DNA from: Primula veris
Lineage: Eukaryota > Streptophyta > Magnoliopsida > Ericales > Primulaceae
Direction of reading: 5' to 3'
Assembly: GCA_963682055.1 (NCBI GenBank)
Contig: OY821750.1
Coordinates: 14,200,501-14,264,500 of the forward strand
Length of the DNA stretch: 64,000 bases
This document shows, in pieces, positions 33,284 to 44,821 of this stretch; position 1 is the stretch's first letter; each line of letters opens with the position of its first letter. A program made the translations under genes and the position numbers. The notes under the pieces were generated by a model that was not told the origin of the DNA, searched no databases, and saw nothing but the letters and a program-made list of their open reading frames with translations.

Positions 33284-35286
33284 AAGAGAATAATCTTTTG
33301 CCAATTTTCTAGCTAATAGTGTTTGAGACAGTTGTAATAAAAGGCATTTTCTTGTGGAAATGTCCATAAAATTGCTCTTGTTCGATATCTTTTTAAAGTG
33401 TAATAACTCTAGTAACTTTAAGAAGTTGGACTTGTCAATTGAGAATTTTACCCTTTGGACAAATCCGGCTTCAATGACCTATTCTAGCATGTCAGAATAA
33501 AGTTTGTTTAGGGTTTCATTTAATCTCATGCTTACTTTAAAAAAAAAGGGTTTAAAACTCATGTTCTATTGCTAGTCATGTTTAGTGTTTCATTTAATAT
33601 CATGCTTACCCTTCAGAAATATTGATCTAATATGGAGTATATTTTATCGATATATAGGCAAGTGATGCTTACGATAGTGGTGCCAATTCGATGCTAAAAT
33701 GTTAAAACTCATGTTCTATTGCTACAACCTAAACTGTTGCTAAAAGTCCCGTTTTGTTCTTAACTTTAGCAAACTTGGTTGAATTTAAAGCCATGTTCCT
33801 CTTTTCTCTTCGTCTTCCGGCCTAAAAAAATGGTGCTTTTAACACGAAATAAGCAAGTCCATTTACATAAAAGTTATGACTGCATCCAAACGTCTCTGTG
33901 TAGTGTAACTTCCTTTTCTATTTATGATTGTCTATCAAAATATCAAATATTATTCTTATCAAGTTAGTCTCCAAATTCGCTTTTGTGTGTGTGAAGATTA
34001 GTTTTATTAGTATATTCTATTTATTTTTATTGATAACAACTTTCATACTCCTTATGTATGTGATTTGTGAATCTGCTTGTGGTATATTCAATATGTTGAT
34101 AAAGAATATATTCCAACCTGTTTGTAGTCTACACAGCTGAAAAACGTTCTTTTATATGAGCATGATGTTCTCATCATATTTTGCTTTTACCATAAACACA
34201 TTTTTGAGATTATTAACTTTAAAACAGCTTCTACAATGTCTGTAATAGATTCTCCAAATGCTTTTGTTTGAGCTGAAAGCCTGAAATCTTTTTGTATGAA
34301 AATTCAATTATTTTTATCAGATAATGGTTTGCTTGAGCTTAATTTCCACCAGGTTAGGGTAGAAATACTCGTGGTACCATGGCTTTACATTTAAATTAAA
34401 CCTTCTAAGAAATGGGCCATCTATTTGGTTGGGTCTACGCCAATGTTGATGTATGCAAATTTCCCTAATGTTGTTTCGTTTTGTGGTATCAAGCGAGAAA
34501 TATTTGGTCAGTTTTTATTATGTTTTTGTTACTCTAATAACATATTTTAATGGTTCTTATATACAGTGGTGTGACAATTTTATGTGTTTTCCTCTTAAGA
34601 CTTTTTTTTTTAATTAAACGTGGGAGACCAACTATTTCATTGATTTTGAAGTTTATGTGGCATGCGACCTTATTACATAGGAAATCAATACATAAAATAA
34701 AACAGAGAAATTAAAACTTTATGTTCCGTCTCTTCTCTTCACAGAGAAATCAATACATAAAATAAAACAGAGAAATAAACACTAAAGATCAAGCACTTCT
34801 TTGGTAATTGACCAGACTTCCAACTCTTTATGTTCTGTCTCTTCTCTTCACCATCTGTCCATACGATCAAACTCAATTGAAGAAGCCCTTCATTTCCTCA
34901 CTAAAGGATAGAATAAACTATTGATGATCTTGGTGAATCCGATCACCAATCTATGGGAACAGGTATTAACAGAATTTAACGAACTCTAGGTAGATTTGTG
35001 ATACAGTTGGAAACGGAAAATATATCAATACTCTTGCTATTCACTTGGATACTGACTGCTACTTTTGACATCAGTTCTATTTGGATTTTATTTAGTTCTG
35101 AAAATTGCACGTTAATATAACTATAGCTGGGTTGATCTTTTATAGATTCTGAAAATTTGTTTATATTGGTCTAATTAGGAAAAACGTTATAATTGTGTGT
35201 AAAATTTACTTAACCGTATTAATTACAGTGTGCTTAGTTTGAAATTAAAAGGAATCTAAAAAAATTAAATTAAATTGTGTAGAATA
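33284..35286. other. AT-rich intergenic sequence
   Basis: I see no gene. A direct repeat is present near 34680-34870: AATCAATACATAAAATAAAACAGAGAAAT twice and ACTTTATGTTCCGTCTCTTCTCTTCAC-type sequence twice. A phrase ACTCATGTTCTATTGCTA also occurs twice (33557, 33706). Confidence 0.55.
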
Positions 35287-38285
35287 TCTATGGCAGATAG
35301 TAGAATACAAATTGTCAATAACCCGTTTTATAACACGGCGATTGCTAGGGCAGTGACGTTTGGTTTCTCTAAGGAAAATATGCTTACTCTTTGGGAGAGT
35401 AAGGCAAATGAGTTTACGAATGTGGGGACATTGAACCATATAAAAGGTCCAAATCGAAACCGTATAGCAAAAGAAAATGATGTAAAAATATTTGTGCAAC
35501 TATTGAACACGTGAAATGTTCCAATATATTATCAGAAATTATTAAATTAACGTGGTAAACTGTAGTGAAGAATGGCTAATACACACTGGTGGTATGCGTC
35601 ATGTATGTGCTAGTAAGTACATGTTCTCTTCTTACGTTAATATGGAAGGTAGGGGCAAGGAAATGCTCTATTATGATTCAATTCTGGAAAAGTTGTAATT
35701 CTAAATAATATACTCCATGTACCTAATATCTGATGAAATTTGATATCGGGACAGATGTTGAGTAATAAAGAGTTTAGACTAGTGTTCGAATTAGATAATT
35801 TTGAACTTAGTAAAAAGGTATGTATGTTAGTCGCAGGAAAATGGTAGATGGACTATTTAAATTAGATTTTGAAACTATTAATCCTAAGGAATCAATTGAT
35901 ACTAATTTGTTTGGTAATTTGGTTGAATCTCCTTATACATGACATGGTAGCCTAGGTAAAATTTCTAGTTGCAGTTTTGCAGTTAGGTTCCAAGTGAGTT
36001 TGCAACCACAGTTGAAACCAAGTGTATAATGTACAGAACTGTGAAAAGTTAAATGTAATTGAAATAAATCACACGCACATTTAACAACGGAGTTCACCTA
36101 ACTAGGCTACATCTCCGGGGCACTTACCCAGATTATGATATTATAAAAAGCTTACAATATAGGATTCAAGTCTTAATGAAAAACTCTTAGACTTCTTCTA
36201 GGTTTTTCTGCCTATCTCTATATTGCTTCTACTCTATAACTATCACTTAATAAATCAATGGCATCCCACCATTGTTTTCTTTTGAAAGCTCTTTGTGTAT
36301 TCTCTCTAAAAAATAAGTTGCTTATAATTTAGAACACACACTTTTTACAAGCTAAAGTTACCAAGTATATATCCAAGTAAAAACAATTTTCTATCTTCAA
36401 TATCTTTTGATTGCTTTTTACTTTGTTGATTGGCTTCAATCTTTCCAAGCATTACATGATTCTTCAGCGTGGATTGACTACAATCATCATTGGTTAATAC
36501 CTGTTTAGTAACAAGCTTGAAAGCAGGAGTTAGTCTTTTCCTTTGAAAGGAAACATATAGAGATAATATCTTTTAAAGATAATATCTTTTTATTAACACA
36601 TGAAACATTCAACTCCATATAACAATCAATCTTTAAACGTATCTTTACTGAGTATAAACGGATCAAATATTGAAACAAGTGATAAGGACAAGCATAAGAA
36701 TAGAGATACATATTAAAAGGAAACATAACCTTATAAAGTAATCTCTTTATAACTTTTTAGAAAAACACTTTCCTTAACACTTTGATATTCTCAATAAACA
36801 CATATTAAACCTTTAAGATCATATGAGAATATATCCTGCATACTTTAAAACCAATGATTAACAATTAAAGAGTAGTAATGCAGAATTACAGAACTTGACA
36901 GAATTCTGCTAAACAGCAGGTTGGAACTGTGGTTGCAACTGAGGTTGCAATTGGTACTTGAAACCACCAACGCTGTCTAAGCAGGTTGTAACAGAGGTTG
37001 CAACTAGGTTGTAACTGAGGTTGCAACATTGCTTGAAACCTAACACTACTGTCTTAGTAGGTTGTAACTGAGGTTGCAACATTGCTTGAAATCTAACAAC
37101 ACTGTCTTAGCTCTTAACTAACAGATAGGATTTATTAGTAAAAACCATTAGACAACAAATAATATTTAGACCAGAAATTTGGTCCTAACACTAGGACATG
37201 TAAATTATCGTAGTTTGCATAAGTTGATTTCTGTACAATTGATACCTAATGCGTATGTTGGTCAACCCTCAAAGCTTGAGGTATGTGTGGAAACCATATT
37301 GGCTAAGAGTCCATTTCTTTCTATTGAGAGGAGCACGTAACCTTTACGGTTGTTACATACAGATATATGTTATCTGAGATATGTACAAACTAGAGGTGGG
37401 AGAAAGTATTTTATTACTTTCAGCTATGATTGCACTCGGTACTGTTATGAATATTTGCTAAGAAGCAAAGAGGAGGCACTTGAAATGTTTATACAATTCA
37501 AGAATGAGGTTGAGAATCAACTTAACAAAAATATTAAAATGTTAAGAAGTATTAGAGACGGTGAATATGAATTACCATCTGCACAAGTGTGTGCTGAAGA
37601 TGACATCATTCATTAAACAACTAAAATTAGCCAGTTCTTGAATCAACTAGCAGATTCTCAACACATAGCCAAATTAACTACGCCTTACAGTCCCCAGCAA
37701 AACGGGATTGCGGAGTGCAAGTACCGAACTATAAAGGAGATGATCAATGTTATGTTGATAAGTTACGGTTTACCTCAGAACTTGTGGGGGGAAGCTTTGC
37801 TTTCAGCAAATCACGTTCTCAACCGATACCCCGTAAAAAATTGGATAAGATACTTTATGATTTGTGGCACCGTCAAGCACCTAGCTACAATTACTTAAGA
37901 GTGTGGTGGTGTTTAGCAAAGGTCCCAATACCGTTTCTTAAAAGGACAATGATTGGACCAAAGACTATTGATTGTATATTCATTGGTTATGCACATAATA
38001 GTAGTGCGTATTGAATTCTCATGCACAAATCTGATAACTCGGAGGTTCATCAGAATACTTTTAATGAGTCAAGGGATGCGTCTTTCTTTGAAATTACACC
38101 GAGGTTGATCAAGGTGGACATACCAAATGTCTGAGCTTGAGAAAGAAGATATCGAACCTAGGCGAAGTAAGAGGGCTAGGATTTCTAAGTCATTTGGTCA
38201 TGATTTTCTAGCTTATGTGTTAGAAAATGAGCCTCAAAGTTATTGAGAGGCTATGGCTAATCACGAGGCGAAATATGGTTGATCA
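35287..38285 (+). pseudogene. Copia-5: decayed Copia-3-like gag-pol relic
   Basis: Without stops and frame changes, the order is: a short frame at 35287-35514 at the gag end; a decayed protease with THWWYASCMCAS-type sequence and LFKLDFETI at about 35575-35910; then the pre-integrase start cut by a solo LTR (35957-37190) and resuming with HVNYRSLHKL. Integrase follows with LHTDICYL, TRGGRKYFITF, RSIRDGEYELP and, at 37638-38014, YSPQQNGIAE and IFIGYAHNSSAY. A last piece (RRSKRARISKSFGHDF, near 38160) leads into the RT region, which ends at 38285 against an LTR. Sequence is clearly close to Copia-3. It is non-functional, with the Asp of the second catalytic motif changed to Ile. Confidence 0.85.
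35957..37190 (-). mobile_element. Solo LTR of a SIRE-like copia element
   Basis: On the minus strand it starts TGTTAGGACCAAATTTCTGG and ends GAAATTTTA (expected CA mutated to TA). It is flanked by a perfect 5-bp target duplication CTAGG (35952-35956 and 37191-37195) that splits the Copia-5 pre-integrase region. Length is 1,234 bp. It contains repeated GGTTGCAACTGAGGTTGCAAC-type units at about 36900-37090 (minus-strand U3). There is no internal coding sequence, as expected after LTR-LTR recombination. Confidence 0.88.
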
Positions 38286-38977
38286 ATAATGGAAGTTTCA
38301 AAAGCGAAATATGGAGATATTAGTAAAAGATATTATGTATACAAGATATTATCTTATATGTTATTTAAACTGGCAACAAGATCTGCTATATTTATGCAAT
38401 CTATTATCTCGTGTGTTATTTTAAAAAGATTGAGTTTAATCTGAATCTACGATATCCTATACGATTACAAGAAAATTGACATCAATTGAAGATACAAGAA
38501 GATCATGAAGAAAAATATTATGTGAAGATCTTGAAAATCAATATTGTACGTGTACAAATAAATAGTTGTATTGCTTGTAAAAAGTATGTGTTCTGAATTA
38601 TACATAGCTCAACTTTTTTGAGAGAATGCATGAGTGAACTAAAAAGTGAGAAACAATGGTGGGATGCCATTAAGTTGAATGATAGTTATATAGTAGGAAC
38701 AATATAGAGATAGGTAGAAAAATCTTGAACGAGTCAGTGAGTTTTTCCTAAGCTTTGAGTCCTATATTGTAAGCTTTTATAATATCACTAATCTGGAAAG
38801 GCCCCCAGAGACTAGCCCTATTCTTGGTGAACTCCGTCATCAAACGTTGTGTGTGTTCCTTGTTCATTAGTTCTGTTTAATTAGAGTTCATCATCATAGC
38901 TCAATTACAATTGTGGTTACAATTGTAGTTGCAACTAAATAGCTTAACAACAACTAGAATTGCGGATAGAAATTTCA
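38286..38977 (+). repeat. Second LTR of the same family, 5'-truncated
   Basis: The plus strand matches the reverse complement of 35957-36600, for instance AACAATGGTGGGATGCCATT, CCTATATTGTAAGCTTTTATAATATCA and GGTGAACTCCGT. It ends GAAATTTCA, confirming the family's CA end. It directly precedes an RT fragment of another element instead of a gag. Confidence 0.8.
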
Positions 38978-38992
38978 ACTGGTTTAAGGCTT

Positions 38993-39665
38993 TGTATATC
39001 ACTTGAAAAAGCCTTCGTATGGTTTAAAGAAACCCCCTAGAGCTTGGTATGAATTATTAACTAAACTTCTTATTGAAAAAGGTTTTAGCAAAATAGGAAT
39101 TGACAAAACTCTATTTGCTAAGAAATCCACTAAGTACATTATTGTTGTTTAAATTTATGTTGATGATATTGTGTTTGGCTCTACTTCTAATGTTAAAATT
39201 ACTGAGTTTATATCTGACATGAAAAATAAATTTGAAATAAGTGGGGGTGGTAAGTTAACCTATTTTCAAGGGTTGCTGGTAAAACAAAATGATAAAGGAA
39301 TCTTTCTTAGCCAAATTAAATATACAGATAATTTTGTTAAGAAATTTGGATTAAGTGATGCTAAATAGAAAAGAACCACTATGAATACTATCTTAAAACT
39401 GTCTAAATATGATAAGAGTAAAACTGTTTGTCCCAGCTTATACAAATATGTAATTGAGAGTCTCTTATATTTAACTGCTAGAAGACCTGGTATTTGTTTG
39501 AGTATAGGAGTTGTTCTAGGTATCAGGAAAATCCTCTAAAATCTCACTTAAATGGTGTAAGGAGAATAATCTGATACATTAAATGAACTAGTAACCTTGG
39601 TCTATGGTATTCCTAAGATACGAATCATTTTCTGGTTGGTTATTGTGATGCAAATTCGGCGGCAA
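38993..39665 (+). pseudogene. SIRE-type copia reverse transcriptase/RNase H fragment
   Basis: The frame reads VYHLKKPSYGLKKPPRAWYE, then GIDKTLFAKK, a stop, IYVDDIVFGSTSN (catalytic YVDD intact), FEISGGGKLTYFQGLLVKQ, FLSQIKYTDNFVKKFG, a stop at 39366, and a decayed RYQ/ARRPG region. A last recognisable RNase H start is GYCDANSAA near 39645. These motifs are those of SIRE-lineage copia elements. The fragment ends at about 39665 where a minus-strand gag starts. Confidence 0.85.
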
Positions 39666-39666
39666 T

Positions 39667-40067
39667 ATAGATCTCCTATTGGTTTGGGTTTGTCATATAT
39701 GTCAATTAGTTTCTCCCAAACTTCATTGGACGTTGTACAATAGGATATTTGGTTAAAAACGTTTCGATCTAAGGCATCGTAGAGTGAATACATAACTTTA
39801 CAGTTAAGAATAAACTCCTGTTCATGTTTTTTGTTTTGATCTACCTTAGTTGAAACTGAACTATCTATCCCAACTATGACTTTCCATTCATCATAGTTGT
39901 AAGCACACATAGAGATTCTAAAAAGTATCATCCATTGTGCAAAATAGGTTCCATCGAATAAGGGTGGTTTATGTTTATAGTGTCTTCCTATACGGGTAGG
40001 TTCACTAGGGTTTGCCGTTTGGATATTTATCTCTAATTTATTAGGTTTATTACTAAATTGATCAACT
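39667..40067 (-). pseudogene. SIRE-type copia gag N-terminal fragment
   Basis: The minus strand reads PPLFDGTYFAQWMILFRISM (40000-39900), then LNCKVMYSLYDALDRNVFNQIS and SNEVWEKLIDIYD, a copia Gag domain of SIRE type. It starts just after the primer site and LTR at 40083-41478 in the same orientation and is truncated at about 39667. Confidence 0.85.
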
Positions 40068-40068
40068 T

Positions 40069-40081
40069 CTCTGATACGAAT
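40069..40081 (-). promoter_or_regulatory. SIRE-type primer binding site
   Basis: On the minus strand TCGTATCAGAGAA follows the LTR end, close to TGGTATCAGAGC. Confidence 0.75.
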
Positions 40082-40082
40082 T

Positions 40083-40500
40083 GTTAGACCTAAAGGCTAA
40101 CCGAGAGAGAGATTTGGGGGGGGGGGGGGGGGGGGGGGGGGTTTGAATAGGTTTGATTGCTTTTTAAAACATTTCTTAAGTTTAACAAACATCGGTTTAG
40201 GGTGGGTTGTTATGCAACAGATAGTATTATATATATTAACAATATGATCCACGCCCAGCCAACAATCAAACAATCACACATATATATATTGCAATTATGT
40301 AATCAACAATTGTTGGATGTGGATGGACACCAACTTTGTCCAGCTATCGACGAGTTGATCTAATCAACAAAGAGTTGAACCAAATGTTTTCTTTGGACGA
40401 TACAGCTATCGATAATTAGATCTCGTCTCCGGGAGTACGATCTAATTGTTTGCTTCAGATATATGTCAGATCCAAGTAAAACAAGATGAACAATATAGTA

Positions 40501-40539
<39 letters not shown>

Positions 40540-41478
40540 GATGGTATACTATTTTTCTGACCCCATTGGGTCTATTTACAGGGGTGGTGATGTTTTTGAC
40601 CCTTGCTTGGTTGAAATTTAAAATATAGGCTTTCCAATAGGTTATATTGTATTCCAACCGATTGGTTCTTCAGTATTTTGCTGTCTGAGATGGAATATTC
40701 TAGAGGGTGTATCTCCGCGATAACAGCTTCTTTAAAAAAAATTATGTTTTTACTCTGTAGCCCTTCAGTCAAGGAATCCTCTCCAATTATAATTATTCAT
40801 TTCCATTCAAAATTGATTCACTTATAGTCGTTTCAATATGGGCTGTTGACCATTTCTGCCAACATGGCAGATCAAGATGCTGAACTGAAAATCGTATATC
40901 TCCTTCGTTATTTGACCAAATCACTTCATTCTTTTTTTCACATTTAGTACATCATGCAAGGAATATTCAGAGCTTTGAATTACTTAATTCTACAATCATA
41001 ACAGTATTATATAGTCGTTTGAATATGGTCACTTGTTCAATTCTGCCACATCAGCATAACAAGGTGGCACTTTGTAGGATTAATATCTTTGTGTTTTAAT
41101 GCTCCAAGTGCAAATTATCTTCTCTGGAATATTCTCCTGATCCCCTTTTAATTACACAATCGATTATATCTTAAATTGTAATATTTTGAATACATTTGTG
41201 AGTCTTCAAAAACGTAGCTGTAACTTTCCATTTATACACAACCTAATCGGTTGGTTTATAACCTAATCGGTTGGATTCTTCAATTTCAGCTTTGACAAGT
41301 TTCTTCCAAGTATAACTAGTAGTTCCATTTTGCTTTTAAGTCCTTTTAGTTTACCAGTTTGATCTGTAATATATTAGATAAAATTATTAATACAACGATA
41401 CTTGTTGTGTACATAAAATTCACGATTGTTATCATCAAAACATTAATCAATTATTCTTAATTGAAGATTGGTTCAACA
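40083..41478 (-). repeat. SIRE-type copia 5' LTR
   Basis: On the minus strand the LTR starts TGTTGAACCAATCTTCAATT and ends GGCTTTAGGTCTAACA. It includes ATGTTTTGATGATAACAATC near the start, a feature of SIRE-type LTRs. It contains a (TA)n tract (40503-40535) and a G26 homopolymer (C26 on the coding strand) close to the LTR end. Length is about 1.4 kb. Confidence 0.82.
40116..40141 (+). repeat. G26 homopolymer
   Basis: An uninterrupted run of 26 G in the context GAGAGAGATTT(G)26TTTGAATAGG. Related SIRE LTRs typically carry a short G-run here, so this one looks expanded. Confidence 0.95.
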
Positions 41479-41489
41479 ATTCACAAAAT

Positions 41490-42265
41490 CATTTTTTTTT
41501 ACAACACACAATAAAGCATATATTAGAAATAGTATTTGAATTGTGTAACTTAGGTCATCATCAACCATAAAACACTAAAATGGTGCAACTTTCACATTAA
41601 AATAGTGTAATTTTTACACAATTCACAATTTCATCTCCAACGCCATCTACACTAAAAGAATATTATTTTGAATATGCTTTCTTTCATTTCTAAGAAAACA
41701 CTATTAATAAACTCCTATTATTCTAACAATATTTTAAAGTAATTTATAATTAATTGTAAATAAAATAATAATTTTTAATGATATAATAACTTTTCCGATA
41801 AAAATATATAATAAAAAGAAATGAATTGCAAAAGTTAAAAGGAAGAAACTCATGGATTCCAAGCCGGATGTTCTCAATATAGGAGGAGCGTCACAAAATC
41901 CTTCCGATGTTTATAATTACTATGGAAATAGTTTTCCAGCATACTACATCGTCACATTAGTTTATATTTTATTTTTATGTTTCATTTGTAATAGTGATTT
42001 AAAATATAAGTTGTTTTTTATTAAAGGTTATTGTTAATTTAGTATTTTCTTTCTAATTAATTAAAGTTTATATTTAGAATTTTTTTTTAGAATTTATGTT
42101 AATAAACGAAAGATAAGACGGATGAATAGTGTTACACTAAACATGGCGCACCCAAATAGTGTTGAAAATGAACCATTTTAGTGCTACGTTGATACACTGT
42201 TTTGAGCGAAAATCATACAAAAAATGGTGTTTTGGGGCTTTGGCTTGGAGGCAGTCTTATAACAC
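41490..42265. mobile_element. Possible non-autonomous DNA transposon remnant
   Basis: Words around ACACTAAAATGGTGCAA near 41570 and ACCATTTTAGTGCTACGTTG near 42172 are inverted with respect to each other. The left side has CTCCAACGCCATCTACACTAAAAG, which resembles ends of plant PIF/Harbinger-like elements. A 61-residue frame at 41852-42037 (MDSKPDVLNIGGASQNPSDV) has no recognised domain. The TIRs are poor and no target duplication is clear. Confidence 0.3.
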
Positions 42266-42339
42266 AACACTACATAAACTTACCAAATCTAATGATTATT
42301 GAATAATTGGAGGCTGGAACCACTTGTCAAATTTGTATG

Positions 42340-42800
42340 AAAATGTCTATTAATTGCATATTAGACTGTTATTTTTGTTAGTCTATTAGACTATCATTTT
42401 TATACTAGCCTCTCATTTTATATGTCAATTAGCCTGTCATTTTTATATAAGACTGTCATTGTTATATGTCCATTATCGTGATATTTTTTTTATTAGAATG
42501 TCTATTAGACTGTCATTTATGTGTGAAACTGTTTATTTGACTGTCATATTTTTTTTGAAAATTTTAATTTTCTTATTTTTTATGATTTTGTTGTATTAAA
42601 CTGCCAGTTTTGTATGTTTATTACAGTAATTTTTGTATGTCCATTATAATGTGGTTTTTGTATAAGCTATTTTTTTAATAAAATATATTTTTTTATATTA
42701 CACTATTTTTTGTATTTTACAGTCATTTTAAAATGTCCATTAAACTGTCATTTTTGTATTATAATGTCTGTTAGACTCTCATTTTCGTATTACACAAATT
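42340..42800 (+). repeat. Degenerate minisatellite
   Basis: About 15-20 loose copies of a unit near GTCTATTAGACTGTCATTTTTGTAT, 20-30 bp each, with many substitutions and length changes. Non-coding. Confidence 0.75.
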
Positions 42801-43068
42801 TTTTAGAGTTACTATTGTTTTCAAGCAAACAAAAGAGAACATTTATAAAAATGATAAAAATGTAAGAGATTGAGGATCCTATGATTCCTTTAACACCTTT
42901 AAAAAAAACCATATGTACCCCCATTTATCACTATGGAGTATGAAAGTGGTGATATGCAAGCATAAATCTAGTTTCTAATGAAGATAGGGAAATCTATAAG
43001 CTCTAAGACATCCAAAATAAAATGCCAATTCAGTGAGTCAAAATCTTTAAACAAATTCATTGAAGTTG
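42801..43068. other. AT-rich sequence next to the LINE tail
   Basis: No gene seen. Confidence 0.5.
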
Positions 43069-43670
43069 TTTTTTTTTCTTCTCACAAACAGACCTCCAAA
43101 GAGGGGGGTTGAGGCATAAACCACTACATGTATATAGATAACCATGTAAGTACACAACCAGGAGGGGAACAATAGACCAAACCATCTGAATATAAACGAC
43201 AATAAATCAAGTCTGCGATAATGAAGACTACATGAAAAAAAGAAATAACTAGTAACAAACTTTACGTCAGGTGCTAATTGTTGGAAAAACATGTGAAAAC
43301 ATGGGTGTTTCCGAATGGTCACTGGACCAACTTCGAGTCATTATTTCGTGTAACAGAGCTGAGTTGTTTATACCGTACTCAACGTGGTTGAGTAGCCCGT
43401 GTGACGAGCTTCGTAACGGTATATCACATGACCTATTCGGAGAATGGGTGTGAATACAAAGTGGCTTCAAAGTTGGTATCTCGGAAGCTCAAATCTGGAA
43501 AATCTGGAAAACGAAATGGTTAATGAGAAAACCATTTAGAATAATCCCATATTGGAAGATTAAGAGTTAATCTTACAATATATATATCATACCAACCCAT
43601 GTAGTTATTAAACTAACATGTCCACATACACCTAAGAGTATTAGTGTGTACCACACACGCGCGCTCGCTC

Positions 43671-43780
43671 GTGTCTCGGGTCTCGGGTCTCGGGTCTCGG
43701 GCGTGGGCTTGGGCTTGGGCTTGGGCTTGGGCTTGGGATTTGGGATTTGGGGAATGTCTCGGGTCTTGGGTCTTGGGTCC
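43671..43780 (+). repeat. GGG-rich minisatellite in the Copia-3 5' LTR
   Basis: Runs of GGGTCTC, GGGCTT, GGGATTT and GGGTCTT follow one another, mostly with GGG every 6-7 bases. The 3' LTR copy (50415-50580) is about 55 bp longer. Confidence 0.95.
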
Positions 43781-43959
43781 AAACCCGAATAGGGAGTTTT
43801 GTATAAATTACAAAAGCAGTCCCTAGAGTTTCCAGCAAGAGAAACGCCAGCAATAAATGGAATTGATTGCTGCGGTTTCAGAATTAAAGTGAGCGGATTC
43901 TGGGGGTGTAACTCCCAGAATTGATGACCTATATTTATGGCTGCGGTTTCAGTAGAGCC

Positions 43960-43968
43960 TATAAAAGG
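43960..43968 (+). promoter_or_regulatory. TATA box of the Copia-3 5' LTR
   Basis: TATAAAAGG, followed about 20 bp on by CTCTCATTC, a plausible start-site context. The copy in the 3' LTR is at 50759-50767. Confidence 0.8.
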
Positions 43969-44370
43969 CAGCCCTCCCCCTCTCATTCAAACACATCAGA
44001 ACACACAACACAGCATAAGCATCATATAGAGAGAGAGAACCGCACCACCAACAGCTCGACCTGTGGTTCGGTGCCGGTTTCCATACGAACCACTCTGAGA
44101 TAGAAGTTGTACCTTGGGAACAAAGTCCCGAAACCAGAAATCTTTAAAGGTGGTTCGGGAAATATTGTTTAAGGGAAACTGCTTAGCAGTTGCCTCTTCT
44201 TTTAATTTATGTTATTTAATTTTCAGTCCTTTATTATTCTGTCCATTTAATTTCAGTACTGTTTCCTTTTTGTATTTACTTTCCAGTACCTTTAGTTTCT
44301 GTAATTTACATTTCAGTCTTTCCTATTCTGTAATTTACTTTCCTGTAATTTAATTTCCAGTATTTACATA

Positions 44371-44684
44371 ACAGTCCGGGCAGTTTATTTAATAACAGTC
44401 CGGGCAGTTTTTTATTTGTCAAAAACAGTCCGGCAGTTTTTTATTGGTTAAAACCAGTCCGGCAGTTTGTTAAAACCAGTCCGGCAGTTTCTTTTATTAC
44501 AAAACAGTCCGGCAGTTTCTTTTATTCAAAACCAGTCCGGCAGTTTGTTTAAAACCAGTCCGGCAGTTTGTTAAAACCAGTCCGGCAGTTTCTGTAAAAC
44601 CAGTCCGGCAGTTTCTTTGTTAAACCAGTCCGGCAGTTTCTTTATAACAGTCCGGCAGTTTCTTTATTACAGTCCAGCAGTTTT
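44371..44684 (+). repeat. CAGTCCGGCAGTTT array in the Copia-3 5' LTR
   Basis: Thirteen copies of a conserved core (ACAGTCCGGCAGTTT or CCAGTCCGGCAGTTT; the first two have GGGCAG and the last CCAGCAG). They are separated by variable T/A-rich spacers, giving a spacing of 20-30 bp. The array lies downstream of the TATA box, thus probably in the transcribed leader or U5. Confidence 0.95.
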
Positions 44685-44821
44685 ATTTATTTGTTGAGTC
44701 AGGAATTGTAATTTATATTCCAATTGTGAGAAATAAAATTGTTTATTTCCATTGCGTTCCTGTCTTCTTTATTTTATTGTCCTTTCATTTATTGTATTCG
44801 AAATAGTACCAAAACCCAACA

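Larger units (their letters stand above)
43279..44821 (+). repeat. Copia-3 5' LTR
   Basis: 1,543 bp. It contains, in order, a GGG-rich minisatellite (43671-43780), a TATA box (43960), a T-rich stretch with CAGT words, and a 13-copy CAGTCCGGCAGTTT array (44371-44684). Confidence 0.97.

Noticed and set aside
43279..43470. Short frames in the Copia-3 LTRs (for example 43271-43453 and 50317-50784) as genes
   Set aside because: They are reading frames through LTR and minisatellite DNA, present twice because LTRs are duplicated.
44371..44684. CRISPR-like array of 13 short repeats with spacers
   Set aside because: The spacers are low-complexity T/A-rich and related to each other, the array is present in both LTRs of a retrotransposon, and the genome is a plant's.
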